DNA of 45,965 nucleotides from a virus. The notes under the pieces were generated by a model that did no database searches, was not told the DNA's origin, and saw only the letters and a program-made list of their open reading frames with translations. Below, one piece after another: positions 9,948 through 17,571 of this stretch (the first letter of the stretch is position 1; every line of letters begins with the position of its first letter). The stretch is from positions 1 to 45,965 of IMG/VR virus record IMGVR_UViG_3300006875_000038. The stretch is one strand, 5' to 3'. Both the position numbers and the translations under genes were made by a program.

Positions 9948-11230
9948 TGATGTCCAATCGCAGAATACATAACTCCTGAACCTACCCAAAGATTTTTATC
10001 AAGAATATTTCGCGCATCAAAAACAACGGGGACTGACATTTCACTAGCTACGATCGACGGATCAATGTCACTAAATTCTTGCCATTCTGTCAACACCGCT
10101 AGAACATGAGCGTTCTTTATTGCTGAAACTGCTGTATCTGCAATTTGCAGATTTTCTAGATTTGCTTGATGATTTTTGCGTACCGTCGGATCATACGCTA
10201 CTATTTTGACTCCACGTTGAACTAGATTCTCAATAATTGACAACGCTGGAGAATCTCTAAGGTCGTCAGTTCCAGCTTTAAACGTCAATCCCCACACTGC
10301 AACAATCTTTTCAGTGACTCGAGAATCAATCATTGACAAAATTTTTTGCGCGATTCTCTCAAACTGGTGGTTGTTTGTCTCTATCGCACTATGCAAAAGA
10401 TCAAACGAACAATCAAGTTTTTTAGACATATGCAAAAGCGCTCGAGTATCTTTTGGAAAGCACGAACCGCCCCAGCCTGGACCTGCCTTCAGAAACTGCG
10501 AGCCTATGCGCCCGTCCAAACCCATACCAAATGAAACATCATCTATGTTGCATCCAGCATTTTCGCACATTTCAGCTACTGAATTTATAAAACTGAGTTT
10601 TACAGCTAAAAATGCATTTGATGCGTATTTGATCAATTCAGCTGATTGAGGATCAGTGACTAGAATCTTTTTTGGAGATATTTTTGAATAGAGATCCGCA
10701 ACAGTGTCTGCGGCAATAAAGTCATCACAGCCAACAACCACTCGATCAGGGTTAAAAAAGTCTGATACTGCTGAACCTTCACGTAAAAATTCTGGATTAC
10801 TAACAACAGCAACGTCCGGTCTGTTCAATGCATTTGACACGAGAACGGTTGAACCAACTGGAACTGTTGACTTGTTTACAACAATTGAATTTGGCGGAAG
10901 ATACTTTGAAATCTGCTTTGCCGCATCTAAAACATAGTTTAAGTTTGCTGATCCATCGTCATTCTGCGGAGTAGGCACGCATAGAAAAGCAACATCGCAA
11001 AACTTAACAGCATTTTCAGAACCGAGAATAAACTTTAGATTCCCATTTGAAATTCCAGATGCAACAAGATCGGCAAGTCCGTCTTCTACTATTGGAATTT
11101 TTCCACTATTGAGTTTATCTATCTTTTCTTGATCAATGTCTGCGCAGATCACATCATGACCTAGACTAGCAAAACACGCGCCTGTAGTGAGTCCGACGTA
11201 TCCTGTGCCAATGATTGCGATATTAGCCAT
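9944..11230 (-). CDS. ugd: UDP-glucose 6-dehydrogenase
   Basis: This 428-residue enzyme is full length for the family. It shows the N-terminal NAD site IAIIGTGYVGLTTG (4-17), VNKSTVPVGST (118-128), the central helix ELIKYASNAFLAVKLSF with Lys201 and Asn205, the active-site GPGWGGSCFPKDT with Cys257, and a C-terminal Rossmann domain (VAVWGLTFKAGTDDLRDSP). It oxidises UDP-glucose to UDP-glucuronate with two NAD+, in the cytosol. It starts three bases after the DNA methyltransferase stop and overlaps the UDP-xylose synthase start by four bases (ATGA). The sequential enzymes sharing one overlap strongly support a UDP-xylose pathway carried by the phage. Confidence 0.93.
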   Translation of the reverse strand: MANIAIIGTGYVGLTTGACFASLGHDVICADIDQEKIDKLNSGKIPIVEDGLADLVASGISNGNLKFILGSENAVKFCDVAFLCVPTPQNDDGSANLNYVLDAAKQISKYLPPNSIVVNKSTVPVGSTVLVSNALNRPDVAVVSNPEFLREGSAVSDFFNPDRVVVGCDDFIAADTVADLYSKISPKKILVTDPQSAELIKYASNAFLAVKLSFINSVAEMCENAGCNIDDVSFGMGLDGRIGSQFLKAGPGWGGSCFPKDTRALLHMSKKLDCSFDLLHSAIETNNHQFERIAQKILSMIDSRVTEKIVAVWGLTFKAGTDDLRDSPALSIIENLVQRGVKIVAYDPTVRKNHQANLENLQIADTAVSAIKNAHVLAVLTEWQEFSDIDPSIVASEMSVPVVFDARNILDKNLWVGSGVMYSAIGHQ

Positions 11231-11233
11231 TGA

Positions 11234-12481
11234 TTAGTTTTTCTTGTAGTATGTTTTTTGGACGAATTGACGACTGAATCCCTTATCTGTGTCAAGAAGG
11301 TACTCTCGGTCGCCAATTTTTTGGCCAGAATCACCCAAAGGCTGGCCGTCCAACGCTGACACGACGGCTTTACCGATCCATGACGCTGCTTGAAGGGCGA
11401 CGGCTTTGCCCCATGTACTTGCTAGAGGTGAATATGTTTTTACTTCTTCAAACTTCCAATTGTCAGGAAGACCTTGTATTCTTGCAGCTTCGCGATGAGT
11501 TATTCTTCGTGGAAGTGTCGGGTGAATGACGTGGTCAAGTGCTCCGCCGGTCATTACGTTGCAGTGCGAATCTCTGTTCCAACGATACCCTGTTGAAAAT
11601 CCTAGATAGTAGTCTCTTGAACGAACCTTTTGTTCTTGTGACAGCCATGATTGCGGAAATTTATTTCCGTTCTTTTCAACAGCAGCCTTTAACGCATCGC
11701 CGAGTCCCACATTTGGCTTCCATCCGTCATTTCCAAGAATGTCAAAAATATCTTGAACACGACGCATTTCCATGTTTTCTTTTACCATGTGTCCGTCAAT
11801 AAGTCCGTCTGAATTTCTAAGACTTTGCACCCACTTCGACGGAGCAATCTGTCCGTATCTTTGGCTGCCCCAAGTAACACTCAAGTCCTCGAGATCTCCA
11901 ATAATGTCTGTGATCTTTGGAAGATCATCAACTGGGTCAACGTGTACTCCAAATGGTAGACCACTCTCAATTGCGACCCAAAAATACCGCGGACGGAACG
12001 AAAATCCACCGACTTGAAGATTATTATGCTTTACGTGGTATAGATCATATTTTTTATCAGAAAGTTCTTCAAGCATTGATCTATATTGAAGCATTACCTC
12101 GCGACCCTGCGTATACGCCTGCTGGACGCACTCAAAGACAACAACTCTAGGACGAACTTTAGCGGCGTATCTCATGAACGCCCTCGTGTGCTCGTGTGCC
12201 GCTGATTCTGGTCCGCGGTTTGCCGGTCCAGACCATACAGACCATCCCGAACACGGAGGACACCCGACAACCGCGTCCGTGCGCGGCGTTGGCCAGTCAC
12301 TTGGTTCATTGCTAAAATCAGCAGACCAATTGTCGCCAAGAAGATGTCTGTTTACTTCAGCAACAGCATTTCCAAAATTTAAAGTTCCAGTTCGCAGCTT
12401 CATCTGCATTCCGGACTGAACGAATCCGAGGCTCATAAATCCAGCCAAGCCGTTACAGTCTATAAAACTATGATCAGTCAT
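11234..12481 (-). CDS. DNA (cytosine-5) methyltransferase
   Basis: The 415-residue protein has motif I FIDCNGLAGFMSLGF (6-20), motif IV GCPPCSGWS with catalytic Cys77, an ECV triplet at 117-119 where motif VI is normally ENV, a motif VIII-like SFRPRYFWVAI, and motif IX/X RITHREAARIQGLPDNW followed by GKAVALQAA. The target-recognition region between motifs VIII and IX is long (about residues 180-310). It transfers a methyl group from SAM to C5 of cytosine. The role is probably self-protection from restriction. The Asn to Cys change in motif VI is unusual. No partner endonuclease is visible, so this is a solitary methyltransferase. The ATG has no Shine-Dalgarno site. Confidence 0.87.
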   Translation of the reverse strand: MTDHSFIDCNGLAGFMSLGFVQSGMQMKLRTGTLNFGNAVAEVNRHLLGDNWSADFSNEPSDWPTPRTDAVVGCPPCSGWSVWSGPANRGPESAAHEHTRAFMRYAAKVRPRVVVFECVQQAYTQGREVMLQYRSMLEELSDKKYDLYHVKHNNLQVGGFSFRPRYFWVAIESGLPFGVHVDPVDDLPKITDIIGDLEDLSVTWGSQRYGQIAPSKWVQSLRNSDGLIDGHMVKENMEMRRVQDIFDILGNDGWKPNVGLGDALKAAVEKNGNKFPQSWLSQEQKVRSRDYYLGFSTGYRWNRDSHCNVMTGGALDHVIHPTLPRRITHREAARIQGLPDNWKFEEVKTYSPLASTWGKAVALQAASWIGKAVVSALDGQPLGDSGQKIGDREYLLDTDKGFSRQFVQKTYYKKN

Positions 12482-12488
12482 AGTACAA

Positions 12489-12494
12489 ATTGTA
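12489..12494 (-). promoter_or_regulatory. -10-like hexamer for a leaderless methyltransferase mRNA
   Basis: On the minus strand TACAAT is followed by seven bases and then the ATG of the cytosine methyltransferase, with no ribosome site. This suggests an internal promoter giving a leaderless transcript for the methyltransferase, UGD, UXS and downstream genes. Confidence 0.4.
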
Positions 12495-12501
12495 GCATGG
12501 A

Positions 12502-12816
12502 TTATCTATTTTCCGTTGCCGAATTGTTTGTATTTTCGAGCAGTCCAACTTCATATCCGCACGCTGCATAACCGGCAATATCAGTCCACGTATCAGGTTG
12601 AAATCCAGCTCCAGACGCAAACCTGGCTAACTTAACCGCAATCATTGCCATGGCAACATCTTCTCTAGAAAACTTACGTGAAAAAATTACTGACCAAAGC
12701 GTAGCGATTCTGTCAAAATTATCTTCCGGACCGCCGTATTGAGTGTCGCGTTGACCAGAAATAATCGTTGCAGCGTCAACTAGCATCTGTTCTCTTGGTG
12801 ATCGTTTTTGCTTCAT
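12502..12816 (-). CDS. DUF6378-type phage protein
   Basis: This 104-residue protein carries the pattern AATIISGQRDTQYGGPEDNFDRIA (residues 16-39), then VAMAMIAVKLARFASG and DTWTDIAGYAACG. This arrangement (G-x-R-x-x-Y-G-x-P-E-D-N-F, then K-x-x-R, then D-I-A-G-Y) is typical of DUF6378, common in phages and sometimes thought to relate to nucleotide pyrophosphohydrolases; its function is not established. The start overlaps the upstream stop by four bases (ATGA). Confidence 0.8.
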   Translation of the reverse strand: MKQKRSPREQMLVDAATIISGQRDTQYGGPEDNFDRIATLWSVIFSRKFSREDVAMAMIAVKLARFASGAGFQPDTWTDIAGYAACGYEVGLLENTNNSATENR

Positions 12817-13049
12817 TTAATTACATCATCAACATCAAATTGGGCACGAGAAACATATGTGACGTGATACTTTTTCTGCTTTTTATCATTTTCTAGTTCT
12901 TCACTTGCCTCTTTAACAACAGTAATCTCAGCGTCTCTTGGAAACTCAGCAAGTTTATCATCTAAAAATACGCGCCACTCGTTTATCAAAAGATTCATTG
13001 CTTCTTTAAATGTTGCGCCAGACGCTTCAAATTTGACAGTTGCTCTCAT
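12813..13049 (-). CDS. Small hypothetical protein
   Basis: This 78-residue protein starts two bases after the upstream stop and ends in an ATGA overlap with the DUF6378 gene, so it sits firmly in the operon. It has a charged middle (EASEELENDKKQKKYHV) and an N-terminal segment that could be a strand then helix (VKFEASGATFKEAMNLLINEW). No family is recognised. Confidence 0.6.
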   Translation of the reverse strand: MRATVKFEASGATFKEAMNLLINEWRVFLDDKLAEFPRDAEITVVKEASEELENDKKQKKYHVTYVSRAQFDVDDVIK

Positions 13050-13051
13050 GT

Positions 13052-13429
13052 CTATTTACGCCATTTCTCTTGATTTACCTCGATGATGATGTAGCTGGAA
13101 TCAGCAACATCTGAATTTAAAGTTTTCATGTGTCCGTTTTTACTCATCAAAACCCCGTGAAGTCCAGAAATCTCACATGTTCTAGCAGAAATTTCCTCGT
13201 ATTTGTAAACTATTTCGTGCATTTCAATAAACCGCGGTGACTTTGTCTCAAAGTAAAACCTAAGAGTTCCAAATTTTTCTTTAATCTGTGTAATTTGGTA
13301 TTCTGGGTCGATAAGAGCAAGTTCGGCATCAAGATCTTTGATTATTCCGTACCATCCGCTGCTGCAGGAAATTTCTGCAGGCCATCCACGAGCAAACCGA
13401 TCTAATATTTTCTGCATCTCTGTGCTCAT
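13052..13429 (-). CDS. Conserved hypothetical phage protein
   Basis: The 125-residue protein contains GWYGIIKDLDAELALIDPEY followed by ITQIKEKFGTLRFYFE, a combination I know from small hypothetical proteins of actinophages and other phages. A later ARTCEISGLHG has one cysteine where many relatives have a CxxCG pair, so any metal site may be lost here. The function is unknown. The start overlaps the upstream stop by four bases. Confidence 0.6.
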   Translation of the reverse strand: MSTEMQKILDRFARGWPAEISCSSGWYGIIKDLDAELALIDPEYQITQIKEKFGTLRFYFETKSPRFIEMHEIVYKYEEISARTCEISGLHGVLMSKNGHMKTLNSDVADSSYIIIEVNQEKWRK

Positions 13430-13683
13430 ATTTCGGCAATTTTCTTCTCTAACCGATACGCCGCGTGACGCGCCGCCGCGATATACGGCAATTTCATGTC
13501 AATACTTGAAACTATGACATCTCCGTTGACAATATCAACGACACGCACAAGTCGACCATTGTGTATTCTACCTGCGGATGTTTTATACGCGTCGTGCCTC
13601 ACGCGGAGAACATCGCCCTCTACTACTAAAAGATCAGAAGCGTTGCACCATAGCGCACTGCTCATAAGTTCCTCGAAGGACAT
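13426..13683 (-). CDS. Small hypothetical protein
   Basis: This 85-residue protein is predicted to be mainly beta strand in the middle (LLVVEGDVLRVRHD, then GRLVRVVDIVNGDVIVSSI), possibly a small barrel, with a C-terminal basic helix (AARHAAYRLEKKIAEI). Its start lies 22 bases inside the upstream MazG-like gene. No family is recognised. Confidence 0.55.
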   Translation of the reverse strand: MSFEELMSSALWCNASDLLVVEGDVLRVRHDAYKTSAGRIHNGRLVRVVDIVNGDVIVSSIDMKLPYIAAARHAAYRLEKKIAEI

Positions 13684-14129
13684 TCTTGCTCACGACAAAC
13701 CGACACGTCGTAGTCGTCAAGAGCTCTACTGCATAGTTTGCACTTTGTATTTGATGATAAAACTTTGTAGCCTATGCGTTGTCTCTTAGCATTTAGCTCC
13801 ATCTTTGATACGTATTCGCGATCAAGTTCAGCGTCTGTTGCACCTGCTGCGCACAGTATGTTGGCAACAAAATGGAGAACATCAACGCATTCCTTTATGA
13901 TTTCGTGGCGATCAGCATACGGTTTGTCATGCTGCCAAGGCTTCCAAGAAATCGCCTTACGCACTTCAGCCAGTTCATCGTCAATCGCTAACATGTTCCA
14001 TCTAAGATACTCAATAAGAGATCGAATATCATCGGGGGAGTCGCTGTGAAATACGGAGTAGTCAACTCCGTACACATTTTGTTGTAATTCTTTAGTCTTG
14101 TTTAGCCATTCTTTAAACAGGATGCTCAT
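13662..14129 (-). CDS. MazG/dUTPase-like all-alpha nucleotide pyrophosphohydrolase with C-terminal Cys motif
   Basis: This 155-residue protein has the acidic helix pair of all-alpha NTP pyrophosphatases: IDDELAEVRKAISWKPW (about 49-65) supplies E-x-x-E and IIKECVDVLHFVANILCAAG (about 78-97) supplies E-x-x-D, followed by the EYVSKMELNAKRQRIGY tail common in phage dUTPase/MazG-like proteins. These enzymes hydrolyse dUTP, dCTP or other NTPs to monophosphates using Mg2+. A C-terminal CKLC...CREQEC set may bind zinc. In a phage with possibly modified cytosine, a dCTP/dUTP pyrophosphatase would help exclude normal bases; substrate choice cannot be read from sequence. Confidence 0.72.
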   Translation of the reverse strand: MSILFKEWLNKTKELQQNVYGVDYSVFHSDSPDDIRSLIEYLRWNMLAIDDELAEVRKAISWKPWQHDKPYADRHEIIKECVDVLHFVANILCAAGATDAELDREYVSKMELNAKRQRIGYKVLSSNTKCKLCSRALDDYDVSVCREQECPSRNL

Positions 14130-15148
14130 TTTACTTCCATAATCGTGTTTAGATGTTCCGTTATTTGATCTATACTATGCAAAACGTCAATATAAGATCG
14201 TTTTTGAGCAATTGAAAGTTCAAAAAGATCAATTGGCGACATTTCTTCTACTGCCCCAGCCAGATAGTTCCACGATTCCCCAAGAGATTTGGTAAATCTC
14301 CAATCAGTAACTACAACAGTTCCGGAGTTTAATGCTTGCGAATACCTTGGAGACCACCATGTCACGCCGTCATTGTGCGGTCCAATAATAATTCCAATAC
14401 GTCTTGTAAGTTGATCCATGATTTTTCTACATGAATTTGTTTTCATGTCTTTTGTTTCAATGAATCTTGCACTTAAAGTATTGACAGTATTTTTTGTCCA
14501 CTTAGATGACAAATTCTCAATGATCCACGAGTGATCATGCTTACCTGTCGGAAGATTTACATGATCGTCAATGTACACTGAATCAATCTGTATTGGAATA
14601 AATGAAGATCTAATACCATCAGGAACTCCAAAAAGTTGATTTGTCGACCACGGAAGTGTTGGATATACCATCCTAGTAGAACTTAAACTTGACACAAGTT
14701 CTATCCCACGAAAGATGTTATTTCTAACTTTTATGTCATCTTTGGCAGTTGAATAGCCAAACCGTTTAGAGTAAAAAGTCTTAAATAAAACATTTTCATC
14801 CTTCTCGATCGCTCTCAGAGCGCCGTAAATTTTCCATGGCTCAGGGGTATCTAGAAACAGTGTAACCCCGCGTCTACCGTTGCACACGCCAGCTAAGTTC
14901 AACGAATGATATGCACCGTTCGCCGAGACGCTCGTTGGAGCGCCTATCCCGATAAAAATATGACTAAACTGACTTAAATCTTTTTCCGTCAAATCAAATG
15001 TAGGTGCAGCAATAACAACCTCGTACTTCAGTCTAGTCAAAATCTGAATTAAACCATCCGTAAATGAAGCTGTACGTTTGATAGTTTTTTCAGAATACTG
15101 ATTTGCAAAAGTTCCAGTAACAAGAACTTTACGAGTCATAGAGTTCAT
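14126..15148 (-). CDS. Glycosyltransferase-like protein, paralogue 2 (GT-B-type, putative)
   Basis: This 340-residue protein resembles its neighbour at 15145-16185 along its length. Shared features are an N-terminal KVLVTG strand, a mid-domain strand pair HIFIGIG...GVTLFLDTPEPW, a PWST boundary, and a C-terminal WWSPRYSQALNSGTVVVTDW then LGESW segment followed by QKRSYID. The order (Rossmann-like half, hinge, then a half ending in an aromatic-rich motif that often contacts the nucleotide sugar) is that of GT-B glycosyltransferases. No precise family is recognised. In a phage with UDP-sugar synthesis and an apparent dCMP hydroxymethylase, a DNA glycosyltransferase is a reasonable hypothesis. 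Starts at 15148 and 15139 are both possible; 15148 makes an ATGA overlap. Confidence 0.55.
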   Translation of the reverse strand: MNSMTRKVLVTGTFANQYSEKTIKRTASFTDGLIQILTRLKYEVVIAAPTFDLTEKDLSQFSHIFIGIGAPTSVSANGAYHSLNLAGVCNGRRGVTLFLDTPEPWKIYGALRAIEKDENVLFKTFYSKRFGYSTAKDDIKVRNNIFRGIELVSSLSSTRMVYPTLPWSTNQLFGVPDGIRSSFIPIQIDSVYIDDHVNLPTGKHDHSWIIENLSSKWTKNTVNTLSARFIETKDMKTNSCRKIMDQLTRRIGIIIGPHNDGVTWWSPRYSQALNSGTVVVTDWRFTKSLGESWNYLAGAVEEMSPIDLFELSIAQKRSYIDVLHSIDQITEHLNTIMEVK

Positions 15149-16185
15149 TGACGCGCTTCTGCTATCGCGCGATGGACGGCGTTCATGATAGTGTCAATGA
15201 CCTGCTCTTTTGGAGTTTCTTTAGAGTAAAAAACATCCCGCTGCGCGTCGGCAAGTTCACGAAGCTGACTTGTAGTCATTGATTCAATTTCACTAGGGTT
15301 CTTCAGATACGACTCGCCTAGTTCTGAAACTTCAAGTGGATCCGCAAGCAGAATAGAACGCGTCCGTACAGCGTGGATAAACCTGTTTCTCCACCAACCA
15401 CTCCCAGCGTGTGGATATTTTGCAGCAAGAACTCCCCACGAATTTGCGTATACGTCGCACAGTTCTACTTCACTTAGAACTTTTTCAGCTTTGGTTCGCT
15501 TTGTTCCGATGTAGTGGACGTTCCAGTTGAGGCCGAGCTTGTCTAGCCATTTTGTTTGATCCGACAGAGTTCCAAGAACCCATGCCCGTTCTCTATCGCT
15601 ATCGTCTGGAATACTTGTGTTGTAGTCCTGAGCAAACGCGCTAACATCAGCCCAAATCCACTCTCTCGAATTCAGGCCCTTAACAACACTCAGTCCAGTT
15701 CCCCATGAAAACTTTGGAACAATTGTTGCCGGCCACGGACGTGTGTTGAGCGCATCAATTACAGGATAGATCCTGTCAATATTTGCTGTAGCCCAATCGT
15801 GGTTTTTTCTACATCCGACGGCAGAATCGCGAACGACTCTCGTTGGAACTTTGTGAAAAGTCTTAAGACCTGACACTATGTTGTGTGTCTGCCAATCATC
15901 AAGAAAGAACATGAGTCCGACGTTCGACTTTTTGGCTCGGCCGATTGCATCCAGTGCGCCATACAAGTACGAAGCACCTAGTGTAGCTGGACTGACCTGA
16001 CCGCAAAGCAAGAGATCGTATCCAGTCAAATCTTCATTTGGTAGTACCCGTCTGTGGTCAACTTCGCAGCCTCCGAGACGGAGTATGTCTGCATACATGT
16101 CAGTTACGGCGCCGTACTTTACGTGCGTGCGTGTTGATCCTATGTGCTGCGCGGTGTATCCTGTTAGCAAAACTTTAATAGACAT
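15145..16185 (-). CDS. Glycosyltransferase-like protein, paralogue 1 (GT-B-type, putative)
   Basis: The product has 346 residues from the ATG at 16185, five bases after GGAG; the frame runs further upstream but without a better site. The layout matches the adjacent paralogue: SIKVLLTGYTAQHIG, then DLLLCGQVSP and VGLMFFLDDWQ, a PKFSWGTG hinge, RERAWVLGTLSD at the start of the second half, then GSGWWRNRFIHAVRTRSILL and SELGESYLKNP. The second half (strand, GTLSDQ, later a WW-x-x-R segment and an ESY loop) looks like the nucleotide-sugar-binding half of GT-B enzymes. The acceptor is unknown; the gene opens the run that also makes UDP-glucuronate and UDP-xylose and a DNA methyltransferase. Divergence of the pair suggests two different steps or specificities. 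Confidence 0.55.
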   Translation of the reverse strand: MSIKVLLTGYTAQHIGSTRTHVKYGAVTDMYADILRLGGCEVDHRRVLPNEDLTGYDLLLCGQVSPATLGASYLYGALDAIGRAKKSNVGLMFFLDDWQTHNIVSGLKTFHKVPTRVVRDSAVGCRKNHDWATANIDRIYPVIDALNTRPWPATIVPKFSWGTGLSVVKGLNSREWIWADVSAFAQDYNTSIPDDSDRERAWVLGTLSDQTKWLDKLGLNWNVHYIGTKRTKAEKVLSEVELCDVYANSWGVLAAKYPHAGSGWWRNRFIHAVRTRSILLADPLEVSELGESYLKNPSEIESMTTSQLRELADAQRDVFYSKETPKEQVIDTIMNAVHRAIAEARQ

Positions 16186-16214
16186 CAGTGCTCCATGCGT
16201 GTAGTTGTTGATGC

Positions 16215-16250
16215 AAAGCAGGTAGGCAGCGATAGCCACCTACCTGCTTT
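16215..16250 (-). terminator. Strong intergenic stem-loop, possible terminator or RNA-processing element
   Basis: A perfect 12-base inverted repeat (aaagcaggtagg / cctacctgcttt) with a 12-base loop lies in the 84-base gap between the SSB-like gene and the glycosyltransferase-like gene. On the minus strand the second arm ends CTTT, followed by GCATC, so the U-tract is short. It could attenuate rather than fully stop transcription, separating the replication module from the modification module. Confidence 0.5.
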
Positions 16251-16269
16251 ACAACTAAATCTTTAGGTC

Positions 16270-16779
16270 TCAGAACGGCGACTCTGGCGGAGTATCGGAG
16301 AGCGCAGGCGCAGGCGCAGGCGCAGGCGCAGGCGCAGGCGCAGGCGCAGGCGCAGGCGCAGGCGCAGCCTGAGCGTTTACCGAGTAGTACGACTTGATCT
16401 CGTTCTTCTTCTGACCCTGCCAAACGCGGCTGCCGACCTGCGCACGGAACTGGCGTCCCTTAAGAGTCTGCTCGATTACCGCGTTGGTTGGATTGGTCGC
16501 AAAGAACTCACGGCCGAGACCCAGAGCGTTCATCTTCCTGAAGAAAATACCGAGCGCCGTCGGGTTGTCAGTTGACACGACAAGGTTATCCCAGACGAGT
16601 CTCTTTGCGTAGGCACCGGTCAAAACCTGTGCCTTGACGGAAAACATCGTCTTGCCTGTCTGCGTCTGCTTCGCTGTTGCTTCAACGATCGAAAGATCGT
16701 AGTCGCCGTCGGGCAGCGGATCGTAGCTGCCTGAATCACCGGCTTCATTGATCAGATCGCCCCAGTTTAGTGTGCTCAT
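16270..16779 (-). CDS. DUF669-type single-stranded DNA-binding-like protein with (Ala-Pro)n linker
   Basis: The 169-residue protein has a globular N-terminal domain (about 1-135) of the DUF669 type: a strand YDPLPDGDYDLSIVEA, then KTMFSVKAQVLTG and FRKMNALGLG, then RQFRAQVGSRVW. The C-terminus is an alternating Ala-Pro linker of about 22 residues and a short tip SDTPPESPF. An acidic tip ending Pro-Phe is the hallmark of bacterial SSB, where it recruits partners. DUF669 proteins often sit with Sak4-like recombinases, as here, and are thought to act as phage SSBs. The linker is encoded by a perfect hexanucleotide tandem repeat. Confidence 0.75.
   Translation of the reverse strand: MSTLNWGDLINEAGDSGSYDPLPDGDYDLSIVEATAKQTQTGKTMFSVKAQVLTGAYAKRLVWDNLVVSTDNPTALGIFFRKMNALGLGREFFATNPTNAVIEQTLKGRQFRAQVGSRVWQGQKKNEIKSYYSVNAQAAPAPAPAPAPAPAPAPAPAPALSDTPPESPF
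16302..16367 (-). repeat. Eleven tandem copies of a hexanucleotide encoding Ala-Pro
   Basis: The plus-strand unit gcgcag occurs eleven times in direct succession without a mismatch. Because each unit is six bases, slippage would lengthen or shorten the Ala-Pro linker of the SSB-like protein by whole dipeptides without breaking the frame. Confidence 0.95.
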
Positions 16780-16800
16780 TTGTTGTGTCTTTCTGTGTTG

Positions 16801-17571
16801 TTACTTTGACTTGTTTGCTGACTCGGACACCGCTGTACGGGGTCCAAAAACGATGTCGAGCATGTTTTCGACACCGAGATCCTGTTGTTCTACAATCTTA
16901 CCGAGACGGCCCTGAACGCGCTCACCGGCTTCGTACTGCGGAGTGCGCTCAACATACATGCGTCGAGCCTTGTACGGTAGCTGTGTCGGGTCCTGGCTAG
17001 CAAATTCTTCTACGGATAGCGCTCCAAGAATGTCATAGAAATACGGCGCTTGAATCGCGAGCTGACCCTGAAGATACGGACGATAGCGGCCGTCTTGCCC
17101 CTGTCGTGCCATTGCAGTTAGGACAACAGCCTCGAGAGGATTCACCGGATGCATCGTGAGATCACGGAGATCACGGAGAAGAGCACCCATGTGACGAAGA
17201 AGTTCGCCCCACTGCTGCATTTGCATCTGATTCTTGCCGGCGATATTGTCAACACACTTTACTTGTAGTTCGGATACCGAATCAATGATCAGTGACTTGA
17301 ATTGATGACGTCCAAGCTGAAGCCATTGATAGGCTTTTAGAACAGTGTCGTACTGCGCGACATTTACAACGCAAGTGTCCCATGTGCCGTCGGCAGCCGG
17401 CGGCTCCTCCCGAAGAGGGTCCCAATACTTGACGTTGATCGGAAGAAACCGATGACCGCCCTCAACGTCTAGCATCAATCGCGGGTACGGCGCGGTAACA
17501 GCAAACGTTGATTTGCCGACCTTCGATTCACCGTACACCATGATCGTCAATGATCTTTGTACATCTCCCAT
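16801..17571 (-). CDS. Sak4-like RecA-fold ATPase (AAA_24)
   Basis: The 256-residue protein has a Walker A motif near the N-terminus (YGESKVGKST, about residues 13-22), a LMLDVEGG strand, a Walker B-like FKSLIIDSVSEL (about 90-102), and a VVLTAMAR strand (about 149-156). This is the reduced RecA core of phage Sak4 single-strand annealing proteins, which load on SSB-coated DNA. Neighbours agree: SSB-like protein downstream, Cas4-like exonuclease immediately upstream with TAATG overlap, then a helicase. It probably promotes recombination-dependent replication and repair. Confidence 0.82.
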   Translation of the reverse strand: MGDVQRSLTIMVYGESKVGKSTFAVTAPYPRLMLDVEGGHRFLPINVKYWDPLREEPPAADGTWDTCVVNVAQYDTVLKAYQWLQLGRHQFKSLIIDSVSELQVKCVDNIAGKNQMQMQQWGELLRHMGALLRDLRDLTMHPVNPLEAVVLTAMARQGQDGRYRPYLQGQLAIQAPYFYDILGALSVEEFASQDPTQLPYKARRMYVERTPQYEAGERVQGRLGKIVEQQDLGVENMLDIVFGPRTAVSESANKSK

